Positions 9,684 through 18,025 of a DNA stretch of 64,000 nt are shown here, in pieces (position 1 is the first letter of the stretch; every line of letters starts with the position of its first letter). This DNA is from Mycobacterium sp. ACS1612. Lineage in GTDB: Bacteria; Actinomycetota; Actinomycetes; Mycobacteriales; Mycobacteriaceae. Location of the stretch: assembly GCF_001667505.1 (NCBI RefSeq), contig NZ_LZHZ01000054.1, forward strand, positions 124,001-188,000. The letters are read 5' to 3'. The notes under the pieces were generated by a model, which saw only the letters and a list, made by a program, of their open reading frames with translations, did not search any database and was not told the origin of the DNA. The translations under genes were made by a program, and so were the position numbers.

Positions 9684-10442
9684 CGATTTCGCCAACAAGC
9701 GGGACACGTGCATCTGCGAGATGCCGACTCGCTCGGCGATCTGCGTCTGTGTCAACGACTCGAAGAACCGCAGCAACAAGACGGTCCGCTCGCGCTCTGG
9801 TAGCGCAGCGAGCAACGGCCGCAACGCTTCTCGGTTCTCGATCTGATCGAGACCCAGGTCCACGTCGCCGAGCGTGTCGGCAATCGCAGGTGCGTCCTCG
9901 TTGCCGCTGCCGCCACTGTCGATCGACAACGTGTTGTAAGAACTGCCTGCGACCAGACCCTCGATTACCTCGTCGCGGTCCATGTCCAACTCGGCGGCCA
10001 GTTCGGTAGCGGTCGGCGCCCGGCCGAGTCGCTGAGACAATTCGGCGGTCGCCGCGCCCAACCGTAGATGCAGTTCCTTGAGCCTGCGCGGCACCTTGAC
10101 CGACCAGCTGTTGTCGCGGAAATGCCTGCGAACCTCACCCATGATGGTCGGCACGGCGAAGGACACGAAATCCGAACCGGCGTGCACGTCGAACCGGATC
10201 ACCGCGTTGACCAGTCCGACACGGGCCACCTGGACAAGGTCGTCACGTGGCTCGCCGCGCCCGTCGAACCGACGGGCGATGTGGTCGGCGAGCGGAAGGC
10301 ACCGCTCGACGATCCGGTCGCGCTGGCGTTGGAACTGCGGAGAGGCCTCCGGCAGCTCTTCGAGTTCGCGGAACATGTCGGCGACGTCCGCGTATTCAGA
10401 GTTCGGACGCGACGGCGAACCCTGGGCCGACGACGGGCTCAC
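9654..10442 (-). CDS. sigF: RNA polymerase sigma factor SigF
   Basis: A 262-residue group 3 sigma-70 factor. Region 2 has LVQVARVGLVNAVIRFD and FVSFAVPTIMGEVRRHFRD. Region 3 begins VPRRLKELHLRL. Region 4 ends with the helix-turn-helix TQTQIAERVGISQMHVSRLL. It is the mycobacterial general-stress and stationary-phase sigma factor, which recognises GTTT-N15-17-GGGTA promoters. The GTG at 10442 overlaps the rsbW stop (GTGA), so sigma and anti-sigma are translationally coupled. Several nearby genes carry matching promoters. Confidence 0.95.
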   Translation of the reverse strand: MSPSSAQGSPSRPNSEYADVADMFRELEELPEASPQFQRQRDRIVERCLPLADHIARRFDGRGEPRDDLVQVARVGLVNAVIRFDVHAGSDFVSFAVPTIMGEVRRHFRDNSWSVKVPRRLKELHLRLGAATAELSQRLGRAPTATELAAELDMDRDEVIEGLVAGSSYNTLSIDSGGSGNEDAPAIADTLGDVDLGLDQIENREALRPLLAALPERERTVLLLRFFESLTQTQIAERVGISQMHVSRLLAKSLARLRDQLQ

Positions 10443-10870
10443 TGCAGCGAACTCGCTCGCCTCGTCGTCATCGAAATCCCGACCACCTGTTCGTCGGCGG
10501 GGCCTTGCCCGTCCTGGAACGTCGCCACCTCGTCGGTCAGCGAACTCAGCACGTGCCAGCTGAAACTGCCTGGCGCGAGGATGTCAAGGCTCTTGCAGGT
10601 GGTCGATGCGTTGATGACGACCGCATCGTTACTCGGCTCGACGACCAGCAGCAGTGTCGAACCAGGAACGGCGGATCGAATCAGCCGGGTGCACGCCTCG
10701 TCGACCGCCAGTCGCAGATCGGCGACGGCGTCGAAATCGAGATCCTCGAATGTGCCGACGGCGGCCACCAAGGTGCGCAGCACCGCCAAATTCTCCAGCT
10801 TTGCGGCGACCCGGAGCTCAACGGACCGGTCGCTTCGCCGCCGTCCGATGTCTGTGCTCGCGTCGGCCAT
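10439..10870 (-). CDS. rsbW: anti-sigma F factor (RsbW/UsfX)
   Basis: A 143-residue GHKL/HATPase-type anti-sigma factor. ADLRLAVDEACTRLIRSA is the degenerate N-box region, and GSFSWHVLSSLTDEVATF lies in the C-terminal part. In mycobacteria this protein (UsfX) binds SigF and is itself antagonised by STAS proteins. The ATG at 10870 has a strong upstream GGGAGG; longer in-frame readings lack family similarity. Only a weak SigF-like promoter is seen upstream, with GGGTAG 28 bases before the start. Confidence 0.92.
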   Translation of the reverse strand: MADASTDIGRRRSDRSVELRVAAKLENLAVLRTLVAAVGTFEDLDFDAVADLRLAVDEACTRLIRSAVPGSTLLLVVEPSNDAVVINASTTCKSLDILAPGSFSWHVLSSLTDEVATFQDGQGPADEQVVGISMTTRRASSLQ

Positions 10871-10898
10871 CTGACCTCCCGGGAATTTTTTCGCGACA

Positions 10899-10904
10899 CT
10901 ACCC
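10899..10904 (-). promoter_or_regulatory. possible SigF -10 element upstream of rsbW
   Basis: On the minus strand this reads GGGTAG, 28 bases before the rsbW ATG. It matches the SigF -10 consensus. The -35 is poor: GGCT at 17 bases spacing, where GTTT is expected. The rsbW-sigF operon is autoregulated by SigF in other mycobacteria, which is the main reason to list it. Confidence 0.35.
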
Positions 10905-10974
10905 CAGGCCGCGTCTGAGCTAGCCACTGACGCTCCGACGGCATATCCGTGCGAACGTGTGACGGCGCTGAGGG

Positions 10975-10989
10975 CGGGGTAACACCCCG
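10975..10989. repeat. short perfect inverted repeat upstream of rsbW
   Basis: CGGGGT-AAC-ACCCCG lies about 105 bases upstream of the rsbW start and about 150 bases before topoisomerase IB. It could be an operator for either divergent unit, but no regulator can be tied to it. Confidence 0.3.
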
Positions 10990-11138
10990 TCATGCAGGAC
11001 TTCCGGTGGCGACCCGCACAGGCGCTGACGACGTTGATGATGCAGTGACGCCGATGCCGAGATATCCCGCGCAGCGCCCATCGCTTTCCTTTTCACCATG
11101 GTGGAGGTCCAGTACCCACTCGTCGTTGCTCATCAAAC

Positions 11139-12155
11139 ATGAAACTTCGTCGTAGCTCCGTCAGCGGCCCCGGGATACGCCGGGTGCGCCGCGGTAAAGG
11201 CTTTTCGTACCAGGATCACGACGGCGCGCCGGTCACCGATCAGGCCACCCTGGAGCGGATCCAAGCACTGGTGATTCCGCCCGCGTGGAAGAAGGTGTGG
11301 ATCTGTCCGCATTCGAATGGTCACATCCAGGCGGTCGGCACCGACGCGGCAGGCCGCCGCCAGTACTTCTACCACCAGCAGTGGCAGGAGGAACGCAACG
11401 AGGAGAAGTTCGACCGGGTGCTCGCGATGTCGGCCGCGCTCCCCGAGATGCGACGACAGATCACCGCCGACCTGCGTGGCCGCGGCCTGGACCGGGACCG
11501 GGTGCTCGCGCTGGCCCTGCTGCTGCTCGACTTGGGGTACTTCAGGGCGGGCGGTGAGCAGTATGCCGAGGAGAACAACTCGTACGGGATCGCCACCCTG
11601 CTCTGCGAGCACGTCGCGCTGCAGAAGCAGGCGGTCGAATTCGACTATCCGGCCAAGAGCGGAGTGCGTCGGACACTGATGATCGAGGACGACGAGGTGG
11701 TCCGCTCGGTACGCGCGCTGTTGCGCGACCGTCGTGACTCCAATCGATTCCTGGTGTGCCGCAATGGTTCCGACTGGGTCGACCTGCACGCCGACGATCT
11801 CAACGCCCGGTTCAAGGAACTGGTCGGCGACGACTACACGGTCAAGGATCTGCGGACGTGGCACGGCACGGTGCTCGGTGCCGCCGCGTTCGTCGACGCC
11901 GACCCGCCCGTAAACAAGACGGTGATCAAACGCGTCGAATCGGCGGTGATGAAGGAGGTCGCCGAAGAACTTGGCAACACCCCGGCGGTCGCCCGGTCGT
12001 CGTATGTCGACCCGCGGGTGGTGCAAGGCTATGAGGCCGGAATGACCATCGCCGCAGGCGTGCGCCGGGCGAACCGCAGCAAGAAACCCGCTGAGCGGCA
12101 GGCGATCCTGGAAAGCAGCACCGCGCGACTCATTCGCAAAGTGGGGAAAGGTTAG
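11139..12155 (+). CDS. DNA topoisomerase IB
   Basis: A 338-residue poxvirus-like type IB topoisomerase. The N-terminal domain (1-85) has IPPAWKKVWICP. The catalytic domain contains LGYFRAGGEQY (Arg136), the DLRTWHGT motif (Arg239, His242) and the nucleophile Tyr289 in SSYVDPRV. It relaxes positive and negative supercoils by nicking one strand through a 3'-phosphotyrosine. Mycolicibacterium species have such an enzyme; M. tuberculosis is not known to. It is the first gene inserted between rsbW and usfY relative to the Rv order. Its stop overlaps that of the convergent ugd-like gene by 4 bp. Confidence 0.92.
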   Translation: MKLRRSSVSGPGIRRVRRGKGFSYQDHDGAPVTDQATLERIQALVIPPAWKKVWICPHSNGHIQAVGTDAAGRRQYFYHQQWQEERNEEKFDRVLAMSAALPEMRRQITADLRGRGLDRDRVLALALLLLDLGYFRAGGEQYAEENNSYGIATLLCEHVALQKQAVEFDYPAKSGVRRTLMIEDDEVVRSVRALLRDRRDSNRFLVCRNGSDWVDLHADDLNARFKELVGDDYTVKDLRTWHGTVLGAAAFVDADPPVNKTVIKRVESAVMKEVAEELGNTPAVARSSYVDPRVVQGYEAGMTIAAGVRRANRSKKPAERQAILESSTARLIRKVGKG

Positions 12156-13447
12156 AAACCCGCCGGGATTCCGTTGCCCAGGTAGGTCAGTCCGCCCAGC
12201 GCGGCCGCGTCGAGAAGGTTGCGGGTGTCGACCACCACCGCACCCGGCGCCTGTTCGGCGATCCGCTGCCAGTTCAGTTCGCGGAACTCGGGCCATTCGG
12301 TGAGCACCACGATGGCGTCGGCGTCCTTAGCGGCCAGATACGGGTCATCGACCGCGGTGATCGCCGACCGGCGCACCGGCGCGGGCTCGATGGTCGCCAG
12401 CCGCGGATCGTATCCGGTGATCTGCGCGCCTGCCCCGGCCAGTTCGGCGCAGATGGTCAACGCAGGCGAATCCCGCACGTCGCTGGTGCCTGCCTTGAAC
12501 GTCAGCCCCAGCGCGGTGATCCGGGCACGGTGCAGCGGAACCGACAAGCTGCGGCGCAACGCGGCGGCGATCCGGCCCGGCTGCGCGGCGTTGGTGCACC
12601 GCGCCGATTCCACCTCCGGCAACGCGACGCCGTGCACCCTTCCAGTGTGCAGCAGCGCGGCGGTGTCCTTGGGCAGACACGAGCCACCCCAGCCGGGACC
12701 GGGTTGCAGGAAGTGCTGTCCGATGCGCACGTCGGCACCCATGCACCGGGTGACATCCGCGATGTTTGCACCGACCTCGGCACACAGCCGGGCAAGCGAA
12801 TTGGCGTAGGAGATCTTCACGGCGAGAAAGGCATTGCTGGCGTATTTGGCCAGTTCCGCGCTTTCCGGTGTCATCCGCAGCATCGCGGGCCCGGCGCCGA
12901 ACACCTCGGCGAGCACGTCGGCCGCGCGCTGATCGTCGGTGCCGATCACGATGCGGTCCGGATGGCGAAAGTCGTAGACCGCGTGGCCTTCACGCAAGAA
13001 CTCGGGCACCGACGCCGCGCGAATGCCGGAGGGCAGCCGTTGATCGATACGGCGCGTAGTGCCGACGGGAACCGTCGACTTGAGGGCCACGACGGCGCCG
13101 GGGCGCAGCACCGACCCGAGTCGCTCCACCACCGCGTCGACCGCCCGCAGATCCGCCGATCCGTCGGAACCGCTCGGGGTGGGTACGCAGACGAACACGA
13201 CCTCGCGGTCGGCCAGATCGGCTCCGTCGCAACTGAATCTCAGTGTCCTGTGCTCGAGTCCCTGCCGCAGCAGCAGTGGTAATCCAGGTTCGTCGATGTG
13301 CGCAACGCCGCGGCGCAATTGCTCGACGCGCTCGGCGTCGATGTCGAGGCACACGGTGTCGTGGTCGCGCTCGGCCAGGCATACCGCGGTGGTCAGCCCG
13401 ACGTAGCCGGCGCCGACGACTCCGATCCGAAGCTGACTCACGCGCAT
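12152..13447 (-). CDS. ugd: UDP-glucose 6-dehydrogenase
   Basis: A 431-residue UDP-glucose dehydrogenase. The NAD-binding IGVVGAGYVGLTTAVCLAE is at residues 8-26, VCVPTP at 87-92, and the catalytic Cys257 lies in GWGGSCLPKD. LGLTFKAGTSDVRDSP begins the UDP-binding domain. It oxidises UDP-glucose to UDP-glucuronate with two NAD+. It is the last gene of the nine-gene glycan operon; a GTG at 13441 would give an exact 4-bp overlap with the preceding GT9 stop, while the ATG at 13447 fits the family N terminus equally well. With the UDP-xylose-synthase-like gene at the head of the operon it forms a two-step route to UDP-xylose. Confidence 0.88.
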   Translation of the reverse strand: MRVSQLRIGVVGAGYVGLTTAVCLAERDHDTVCLDIDAERVEQLRRGVAHIDEPGLPLLLRQGLEHRTLRFSCDGADLADREVVFVCVPTPSGSDGSADLRAVDAVVERLGSVLRPGAVVALKSTVPVGTTRRIDQRLPSGIRAASVPEFLREGHAVYDFRHPDRIVIGTDDQRAADVLAEVFGAGPAMLRMTPESAELAKYASNAFLAVKISYANSLARLCAEVGANIADVTRCMGADVRIGQHFLQPGPGWGGSCLPKDTAALLHTGRVHGVALPEVESARCTNAAQPGRIAAALRRSLSVPLHRARITALGLTFKAGTSDVRDSPALTICAELAGAGAQITGYDPRLATIEPAPVRRSAITAVDDPYLAAKDADAIVVLTEWPEFRELNWQRIAEQAPGAVVVDTRNLLDAAALGGLTYLGNGIPAGF

Positions 13448-14385
13448 TCCCTCAGCAGACTCTTGGTCGCATCCAGCACTCGCGACACCGTGATCAGCAG
13501 CAGGCCCTTGTGCGGTCGGTCGGCGTGCGGATCTCCCCGATCGCCTGCCCACACCGCGATGTGCGGGCCGGCGCCCCGCGGTCCCCAGCGGTTCGGCGGG
13601 GTGGGGCCGAACAGCAGTACCGACGGTGTCCCGGTCGCGGTGGCGATGTGCCCGACGCCGGTGTCACCGCATATCAGCAGTCGGCAGTCGGCGATCAGCG
13701 CGACCAGTTCCAGCAGGCCGAGAGTGCCTGCCAGAACGGACGTTCGCGGCAGGCCCGCACCGGCCGCGACGGAATGGGCGAGGTCAACCTCGTTGGCGTC
13801 GCCGGTTATCAGTACCTCATGACCCATGTCGCGCAGCACGGCGGCCACCTGTGCGAACCGTTCGGCCGGCCACCGCCGGGCGGGGTACGCGGCGCCGGGG
13901 TGAATCACCACCGCACCGGACCGGACTGGATAGCCGGGTGGCCGCGAGATCGCGAGATCTCCTGGTTTGCAAGCGATTCCGGCCCATTCCAGCAGACCGC
14001 ACCAGCGGTCCACCTCGTGGACCTCGGTACGCCACGGTGGACCCGGCAGATCGGAATAGGCGTGGTGCCGATGTGTGAGCAGCGCCCGTGGCCGCAGCGC
14101 GACGAGGTCGGCGATGCTCTCCGGCCCGCTGCCGTGCAGGTTCACCGCCAGTGCGGGCGGTTGCGGCTGCGGGCGCAACCGGCCCAGCCCCGGAGTGGGT
14201 TCGACGTCGTCGACCGCACCGGACGCCAGCGCCAACTGGCGAAACCGCTCGGGTGCCGCCAGCACGATGCGCGCGTCGGGATAGGCGCGGCGCAGTCCGC
14301 GCAGCGCGGGCACCCCCGTCAACAGGTCACCGAGTCCAAGCGCGCGCAGCACCAGAACGGTGTCCTGTGACCGCTTTACGGCCAC
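13438..14385 (-). CDS. glycosyltransferase family 9 (heptosyltransferase-like)
   Basis: A 315-residue GT9 enzyme. The N-terminal LVLRALGLGDLLTGVPALRGLRRAYP is the classic acceptor-side start of ADP-heptose:LPS heptosyltransferases. The C-terminal half has HPGAAYPARRWPAERFA and the donor-binding GDTGVGHIATATGTPSVLLFGP. The start is taken as the GTG at 14385, which overlaps the SDR stop by 10 bp; the AAG-CGG coding just after has no closer start codon. The same operon encodes ADP-heptose biosynthesis enzymes, so an ADP-heptose donor is the natural inference, although mycobacteria have no LPS core. Confidence 0.82.
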   Translation of the reverse strand: MAVKRSQDTVLVLRALGLGDLLTGVPALRGLRRAYPDARIVLAAPERFRQLALASGAVDDVEPTPGLGRLRPQPQPPALAVNLHGSGPESIADLVALRPRALLTHRHHAYSDLPGPPWRTEVHEVDRWCGLLEWAGIACKPGDLAISRPPGYPVRSGAVVIHPGAAYPARRWPAERFAQVAAVLRDMGHEVLITGDANEVDLAHSVAAGAGLPRTSVLAGTLGLLELVALIADCRLLICGDTGVGHIATATGTPSVLLFGPTPPNRWGPRGAGPHIAVWAGDRGDPHADRPHKGLLLITVSRVLDATKSLLRECA

Positions 14386-15074
14386 GACGACTCCGTCGAC
14401 GCGCACACCACCATCTCCCGGACCTCGCAGCCGGCGGGTTGGGACAACGCGAACACCACAGTCTCGGCGACATGCTCGGGTTTGTTCAGCTTCGCATCGG
14501 GCGGCGGCTTGTACTGTTCGTCGCGGTCGTCGAAGAACGGCGTATGCATGCCGCCGGGAACCAACATCGTCACCCCGACCTCGCCCGCCAGTTCGGCGGC
14601 CAGCGCACGGGACAGTCCGACAACGCCGAATTTCGATGCGCAGTAGGCGGTTGCGTCGCTCACGGCTTTGATCCCGAGCGTCGACGCGCAGGTGACGATG
14701 GTGCCCCCGGTGGCTCTCAGATACGGAAGCGCCGAGCGAATCACCGCCGCGGTGCCGAGCAGATTGACGTGCACGACGCGCTCCCAGTCCTTGACAGGCA
14801 CATCGGCGAGCTTGCCGCAGGAGTCGATGCCGGCCGCGGTGAAGACTCCGTGCACCTGCCCACCGACGCGGTCGGCGAGCGTACGCACTGCGGCATCGAC
14901 GGCGTCGGTGTCCGCCAGATCCGCCTGTGCGTAGGCCACGTCCGCTGCGGGCACCTTCTGGTCGATCACCAGCGGGGTGCCGCCATGAGCGATGATCGCC
15001 TGGACGGTGGCCGCGCCGAGGCCGGACGATCCACCTGTGATGATCACATTGCCCGAGAACATGCCCAATTCCAT
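14376..15074 (-). CDS. short-chain dehydrogenase/reductase in glycan operon
   Basis: A 232-residue classical SDR. It has the Rossmann motif TGGSSGLGAATV, the Ser in VTCASTLGIK, and YCASKFG with the YxxxK pair. It probably oxidises or reduces a sugar or sugar nucleotide in the pathway. The ATG at 15074 has GAAGGGA at proper spacing; an ATG at 15089 would add five residues (MKGFA) but lacks a good ribosome site. It sits between the HldE-like gene and the GT9 gene, with overlaps or short gaps on both sides. Confidence 0.8.
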   Translation of the reverse strand: MELGMFSGNVIITGGSSGLGAATVQAIIAHGGTPLVIDQKVPAADVAYAQADLADTDAVDAAVRTLADRVGGQVHGVFTAAGIDSCGKLADVPVKDWERVVHVNLLGTAAVIRSALPYLRATGGTIVTCASTLGIKAVSDATAYCASKFGVVGLSRALAAELAGEVGVTMLVPGGMHTPFFDDRDEQYKPPPDAKLNKPEHVAETVVFALSQPAGCEVREMVVCASTESSWP

Positions 15075-15092
15075 TGCAAATCCCTTCATTTG

Positions 15093-16448
15093 TCACGACC
15101 GCGCGGCGGCGATCAGCTTCGACGAGGAGTAGCCGGATACGGTCGGCAGCAGCACGACTTCACCGCCGTGCCGGCGCACCACCTCGGCCTCCGGCAGATC
15201 GGCCTCGGCGTAATCGCCACCCTTGACCCAGACATCGGGGCGCAATTGCTCCAATATTCGCTCGGGTGAGCGTTCGTCGAACACGATGACGGCATCGACA
15301 CACGCCAGCGCGGACAGCACCCGTGCCCGGTCTTCGGCCCGCATCACCGGCCGCCGTGGGCCTTTCAGCGCTCGCACCGACGCGTCGGAGTTGAGCAGGA
15401 CCACCAACGCGTCACCGAGTTGTCGTGCGTCGCACAGCAGTCGGACGTGGCCGGTGTGCAACAGATCGAAGCAGCCGCCGGTGGCGATCAACGTCCCGCC
15501 CCGGTTGCGCAGCCTGTCACGTACGGTGGCGACGTCACCGGTGATGGCGTCGAATTCGCCGACGGCCGAATGGCTTGCGCCGACAGACACCGGGGTCGAT
15601 ACGCCAGCCGCGCCGCCCGCGGCGACGAATCGGCTGGCCGCGTCGACTGCCACGGCGGCCGCCGCCGCGACGTCCTCTCCGGCGGCGAGCGCGAGGGTCG
15701 CAGCGATGGCGAACCGGTCTCCTGCGCCGCAGCTGTCGCCGCCTGCGCCGGCGGCAACCGCCGGAACCGGAATGAACGTGTTGGTCTCTGCGGTGGCGAG
15801 GACCGCGCCGCGCGATGCGCGCGTCACGCAGACGGCCTTGGCATGCCACCGCTTCCGCAGCGCATCGCCGCTTTCCGCACCGGCTTCCGCCTCGTTCGGC
15901 GTGACCAGCCAGCAGCCCTGCACCGGCGCGGCACCGCGCGGATGCGGATCCCAGACGACGGGCACGCGGTTCGCCGCTGCGGTCAGCGCGTCCCTGACGC
16001 CGGGATGGGAGGCAACGCCGCGGCCGTAATCGGCGACGCAGATCGCTCTCGCGTTCTGCAGAACCTCGGCCGCATGACCGGGAATCGACTCGCACCCGGC
16101 TGTGCCGTCGCCGTGATCCACTCGAAGCATCGAGTGACCGGCGGCTCGAATCCTGGTCTTGCAGACGGTGTTACCGGACAACGGCAGTCGGACGACGGTG
16201 ACACCGGCGGAGGTGAGCAGGCGGTCCAGCGCCTGCCCGTCGGGGTCGTCCGCCAAAGCGGTTACCAGGACCACGTCGGATTCCAGCCGGGCGGCCAGCA
16301 CCGCCGCCAGACCTGCCCCGCCGGGCCGGTGCCAGACCCGCTTCGTGTCCACGACTGCGACCGGCGCTTCGGGGCTGAGTCGAGTCGCGCTGCCTTCGAT
16401 ATCGACGTCGAGCATCGAATCGCCCACGATCACAATGGGTTCACTCAT
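15093..16448 (-). CDS. hldE: bifunctional D-glycero-beta-D-manno-heptose 7-phosphate kinase / 1-phosphate adenylyltransferase
   Basis: A 451-residue protein with both HldE domains. The N-terminal PfkB-type kinase (1-300) starts VIVGDSMLDVDIEG, has the LSPEAPVAVVD heptose-binding stretch and the catalytic GAGD at 241-244. The C-terminal nucleotidyltransferase (315-451) has GGCFDLLHTGHV with the HxGH motif at 331-334, LNSDASVRALKGPRRPV and VKGGDY. It phosphorylates heptose 7-phosphate to the 1,7-bisphosphate and, after GmhB, adenylylates heptose 1-phosphate to ADP-heptose. Key motifs of both halves are intact. The ATG at 16448 overlaps the gmhA stop by 8 bp. Confidence 0.9.
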   Translation of the reverse strand: MSEPIVIVGDSMLDVDIEGSATRLSPEAPVAVVDTKRVWHRPGGAGLAAVLAARLESDVVLVTALADDPDGQALDRLLTSAGVTVVRLPLSGNTVCKTRIRAAGHSMLRVDHGDGTAGCESIPGHAAEVLQNARAICVADYGRGVASHPGVRDALTAAANRVPVVWDPHPRGAAPVQGCWLVTPNEAEAGAESGDALRKRWHAKAVCVTRASRGAVLATAETNTFIPVPAVAAGAGGDSCGAGDRFAIAATLALAAGEDVAAAAAVAVDAASRFVAAGGAAGVSTPVSVGASHSAVGEFDAITGDVATVRDRLRNRGGTLIATGGCFDLLHTGHVRLLCDARQLGDALVVLLNSDASVRALKGPRRPVMRAEDRARVLSALACVDAVIVFDERSPERILEQLRPDVWVKGGDYAEADLPEAEVVRRHGGEVVLLPTVSGYSSSKLIAAARS

Positions 16449-17010
16449 GGCTGGCTCCCAACAGCACATCGTCGACCGCGATGCACAGGGCGTGGACGAG
16501 TAGCAGGTGGATCTCTTGCACCGTCGCGGTGGTGGAGGCCTCGACGCAGACGGCGTCATCGCACATGGCCGCCAGCGGGTTGGGCGCCGGGCCGGACAAC
16601 GCCCACGTAGTGAGCCCGGTTTCGTGTGCCGCCTTGACGGCACACAGCACGTTGGGGCTGGTGCCGCTGGTCGACAGTGCCACCAGGATGTCGCCAGGTC
16701 TGCCGTGCGCCCGCACCCCTCGGGCGTACATATCGTCAGTGCCGTAGTCGTTGGCGATTGCCGTCAGCGCCGACGTGTCGGCGTGTAACGAGATGGCGGA
16801 CAACGGCATCCGCTCATCGCGGAACCGACCGACCAGTTCTGCGGTCAGATGCTGAGCCTCGGCGGCGCTGCCGCCGTTGCCGCAGGCGAGCAGGCGGCCG
16901 CCACCGATAAGCACGTCCGCCAGTCGACTGCCCCACGCCTGCAGGCGCGGTGCCTCCGCACTGATCTGCCCGACCGCGGTCGCCAAGGCCGTGATATGGG
17001 TTTCAATCAC
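16441..17010 (-). CDS. gmhA: D-sedoheptulose 7-phosphate isomerase
   Basis: A 189-residue SIS-domain protein with the GmhA signature. LLACGNGGSAAEAQHLTAELVGRF (44-63) includes the GNGGSAA phosphosugar loop and the catalytic Glu58. LSTSGTSPNV and the C-terminal TATVQEIHLLLVHALC carry the second catalytic residue (His). It converts sedoheptulose 7-phosphate to D-glycero-D-manno-heptose 7-phosphate, the entry step of ADP-heptose synthesis. The start is the GTG at 17010, which overlaps the upstream GT9 stop by 8 bp; no ATG lies close. Confidence 0.9.
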   Translation of the reverse strand: MIETHITALATAVGQISAEAPRLQAWGSRLADVLIGGGRLLACGNGGSAAEAQHLTAELVGRFRDERMPLSAISLHADTSALTAIANDYGTDDMYARGVRAHGRPGDILVALSTSGTSPNVLCAVKAAHETGLTTWALSGPAPNPLAAMCDDAVCVEASTTATVQEIHLLLVHALCIAVDDVLLGASHE

Positions 17011-18025
17011 GATGTATCTCCAATCGGTCGACCGCATCCAACAACTCGGCGTCGGTGATCCCATCCAGACACGGATGGCCGAGCACCGGACAGGTGCGGG
17101 CGCGGGTTTCTCGGCACGGGGCCTCCTGGTCGCCGAGACGAATGACATTCCTGCCGTACGGACTCCACTGCGACGCGGGCACGACGGGCGCGAACAGCGA
17201 CACCACGGGTGCACCAACCGCCGCGGCCAGGTGCGCGGGCCCGGTGTTCGGTGTCACCACGACGCGCGCCGCCGCGTACACCGCGCCCAGGATGGCCAGC
17301 GGGGTTCGCCCGCCCAGATCGACGGCGGCGGTGCCGGCGACCTCCGCGGTGAGGGCTTTCTCCGACTCGTCCCCGGTGACGACGACGCGGTGCCCCGCGG
17401 CAGCCAGCGCAGCGACCATCTGTGCGCTACGCGGCGTGCTCGGGCGGCGAGCGGGCACAGCGGCTCCGGGGTGGAACGCGAGAAACGGCGCTCGGCCGAT
17501 GATTTCGGCGATGTCGTCGGGCAGCTTCGGCAACTCTCGCACGGCCAGCCCGCCGTCGTCCGCCCACGGCAGTTCGCAACCGGCCGCGCGGACCAGCGAC
17601 AGGGCTCGTTCCGGTTCGGGGACACCTGCCGCCACGTGGTGGCGCAGGTCGAGCAGTGTGCCCGGATAGTCCTCGCTGATCGCGCCTATCCACGGTATGT
17701 CGGCCATCCGGCAGATCAGTGCGAGCGGCAGCGGTGACTGGTGAAACGACGTGAAGATGTACACCCGGCTCGGCGCCACGTCGCGCAGCAGCTTGAGCAG
17801 TGACTCGACGTGCGCGGCGGTGAGTTCCTGGGAGTCGAAATCCACCCACGGCGCCTGCCATTCGATGATGTCGTCTACGGCGGGCAGCAACTCGGCGGCG
17901 GCGCGGCCACGCGGGCCCGCCAGGAACGTGACCGCATCGTGGGCGGCCGCGACGGCGCGCACCGCGGGACCGGTGATCAGCACGTCGCCGGCGCTGTCCA
18001 GTCTGGCCACCACCGCGCGGTTCAT
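17003..18025 (-). CDS. glycosyltransferase family 9 (heptosyltransferase-like), second copy
   Basis: A 340-residue GT9 protein. It starts MNRAVVARLDSAGDVLITGPAVRAV, where the aspartate of the GDVLI turn is typical of heptosyltransferases. It continues with FHPGAAVPARRPS and VVTPNTGPAHLAAAVGAPVVSLFAPVVP. It is a diverged paralogue of the gene at 13438-14385, so two sequential heptosyl or related transfers are plausible. The C terminus has three extra cysteines (CRETRARTCPVLGHPC) that could bind metal. It overlaps the preceding GT2-GmhB gene by ATGA. Confidence 0.82.
   Translation of the reverse strand: MNRAVVARLDSAGDVLITGPAVRAVAAAHDAVTFLAGPRGRAAAELLPAVDDIIEWQAPWVDFDSQELTAAHVESLLKLLRDVAPSRVYIFTSFHQSPLPLALICRMADIPWIGAISEDYPGTLLDLRHHVAAGVPEPERALSLVRAAGCELPWADDGGLAVRELPKLPDDIAEIIGRAPFLAFHPGAAVPARRPSTPRSAQMVAALAAAGHRVVVTGDESEKALTAEVAGTAAVDLGGRTPLAILGAVYAAARVVVTPNTGPAHLAAAVGAPVVSLFAPVVPASQWSPYGRNVIRLGDQEAPCRETRARTCPVLGHPCLDGITDAELLDAVDRLEIHRD

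Noticed and set aside
10949..11155. A 68-residue open frame between rsbW and topoisomerase IB
   Set aside because: No homology pattern or ribosome site, and it overlaps the start of the topoisomerase gene.
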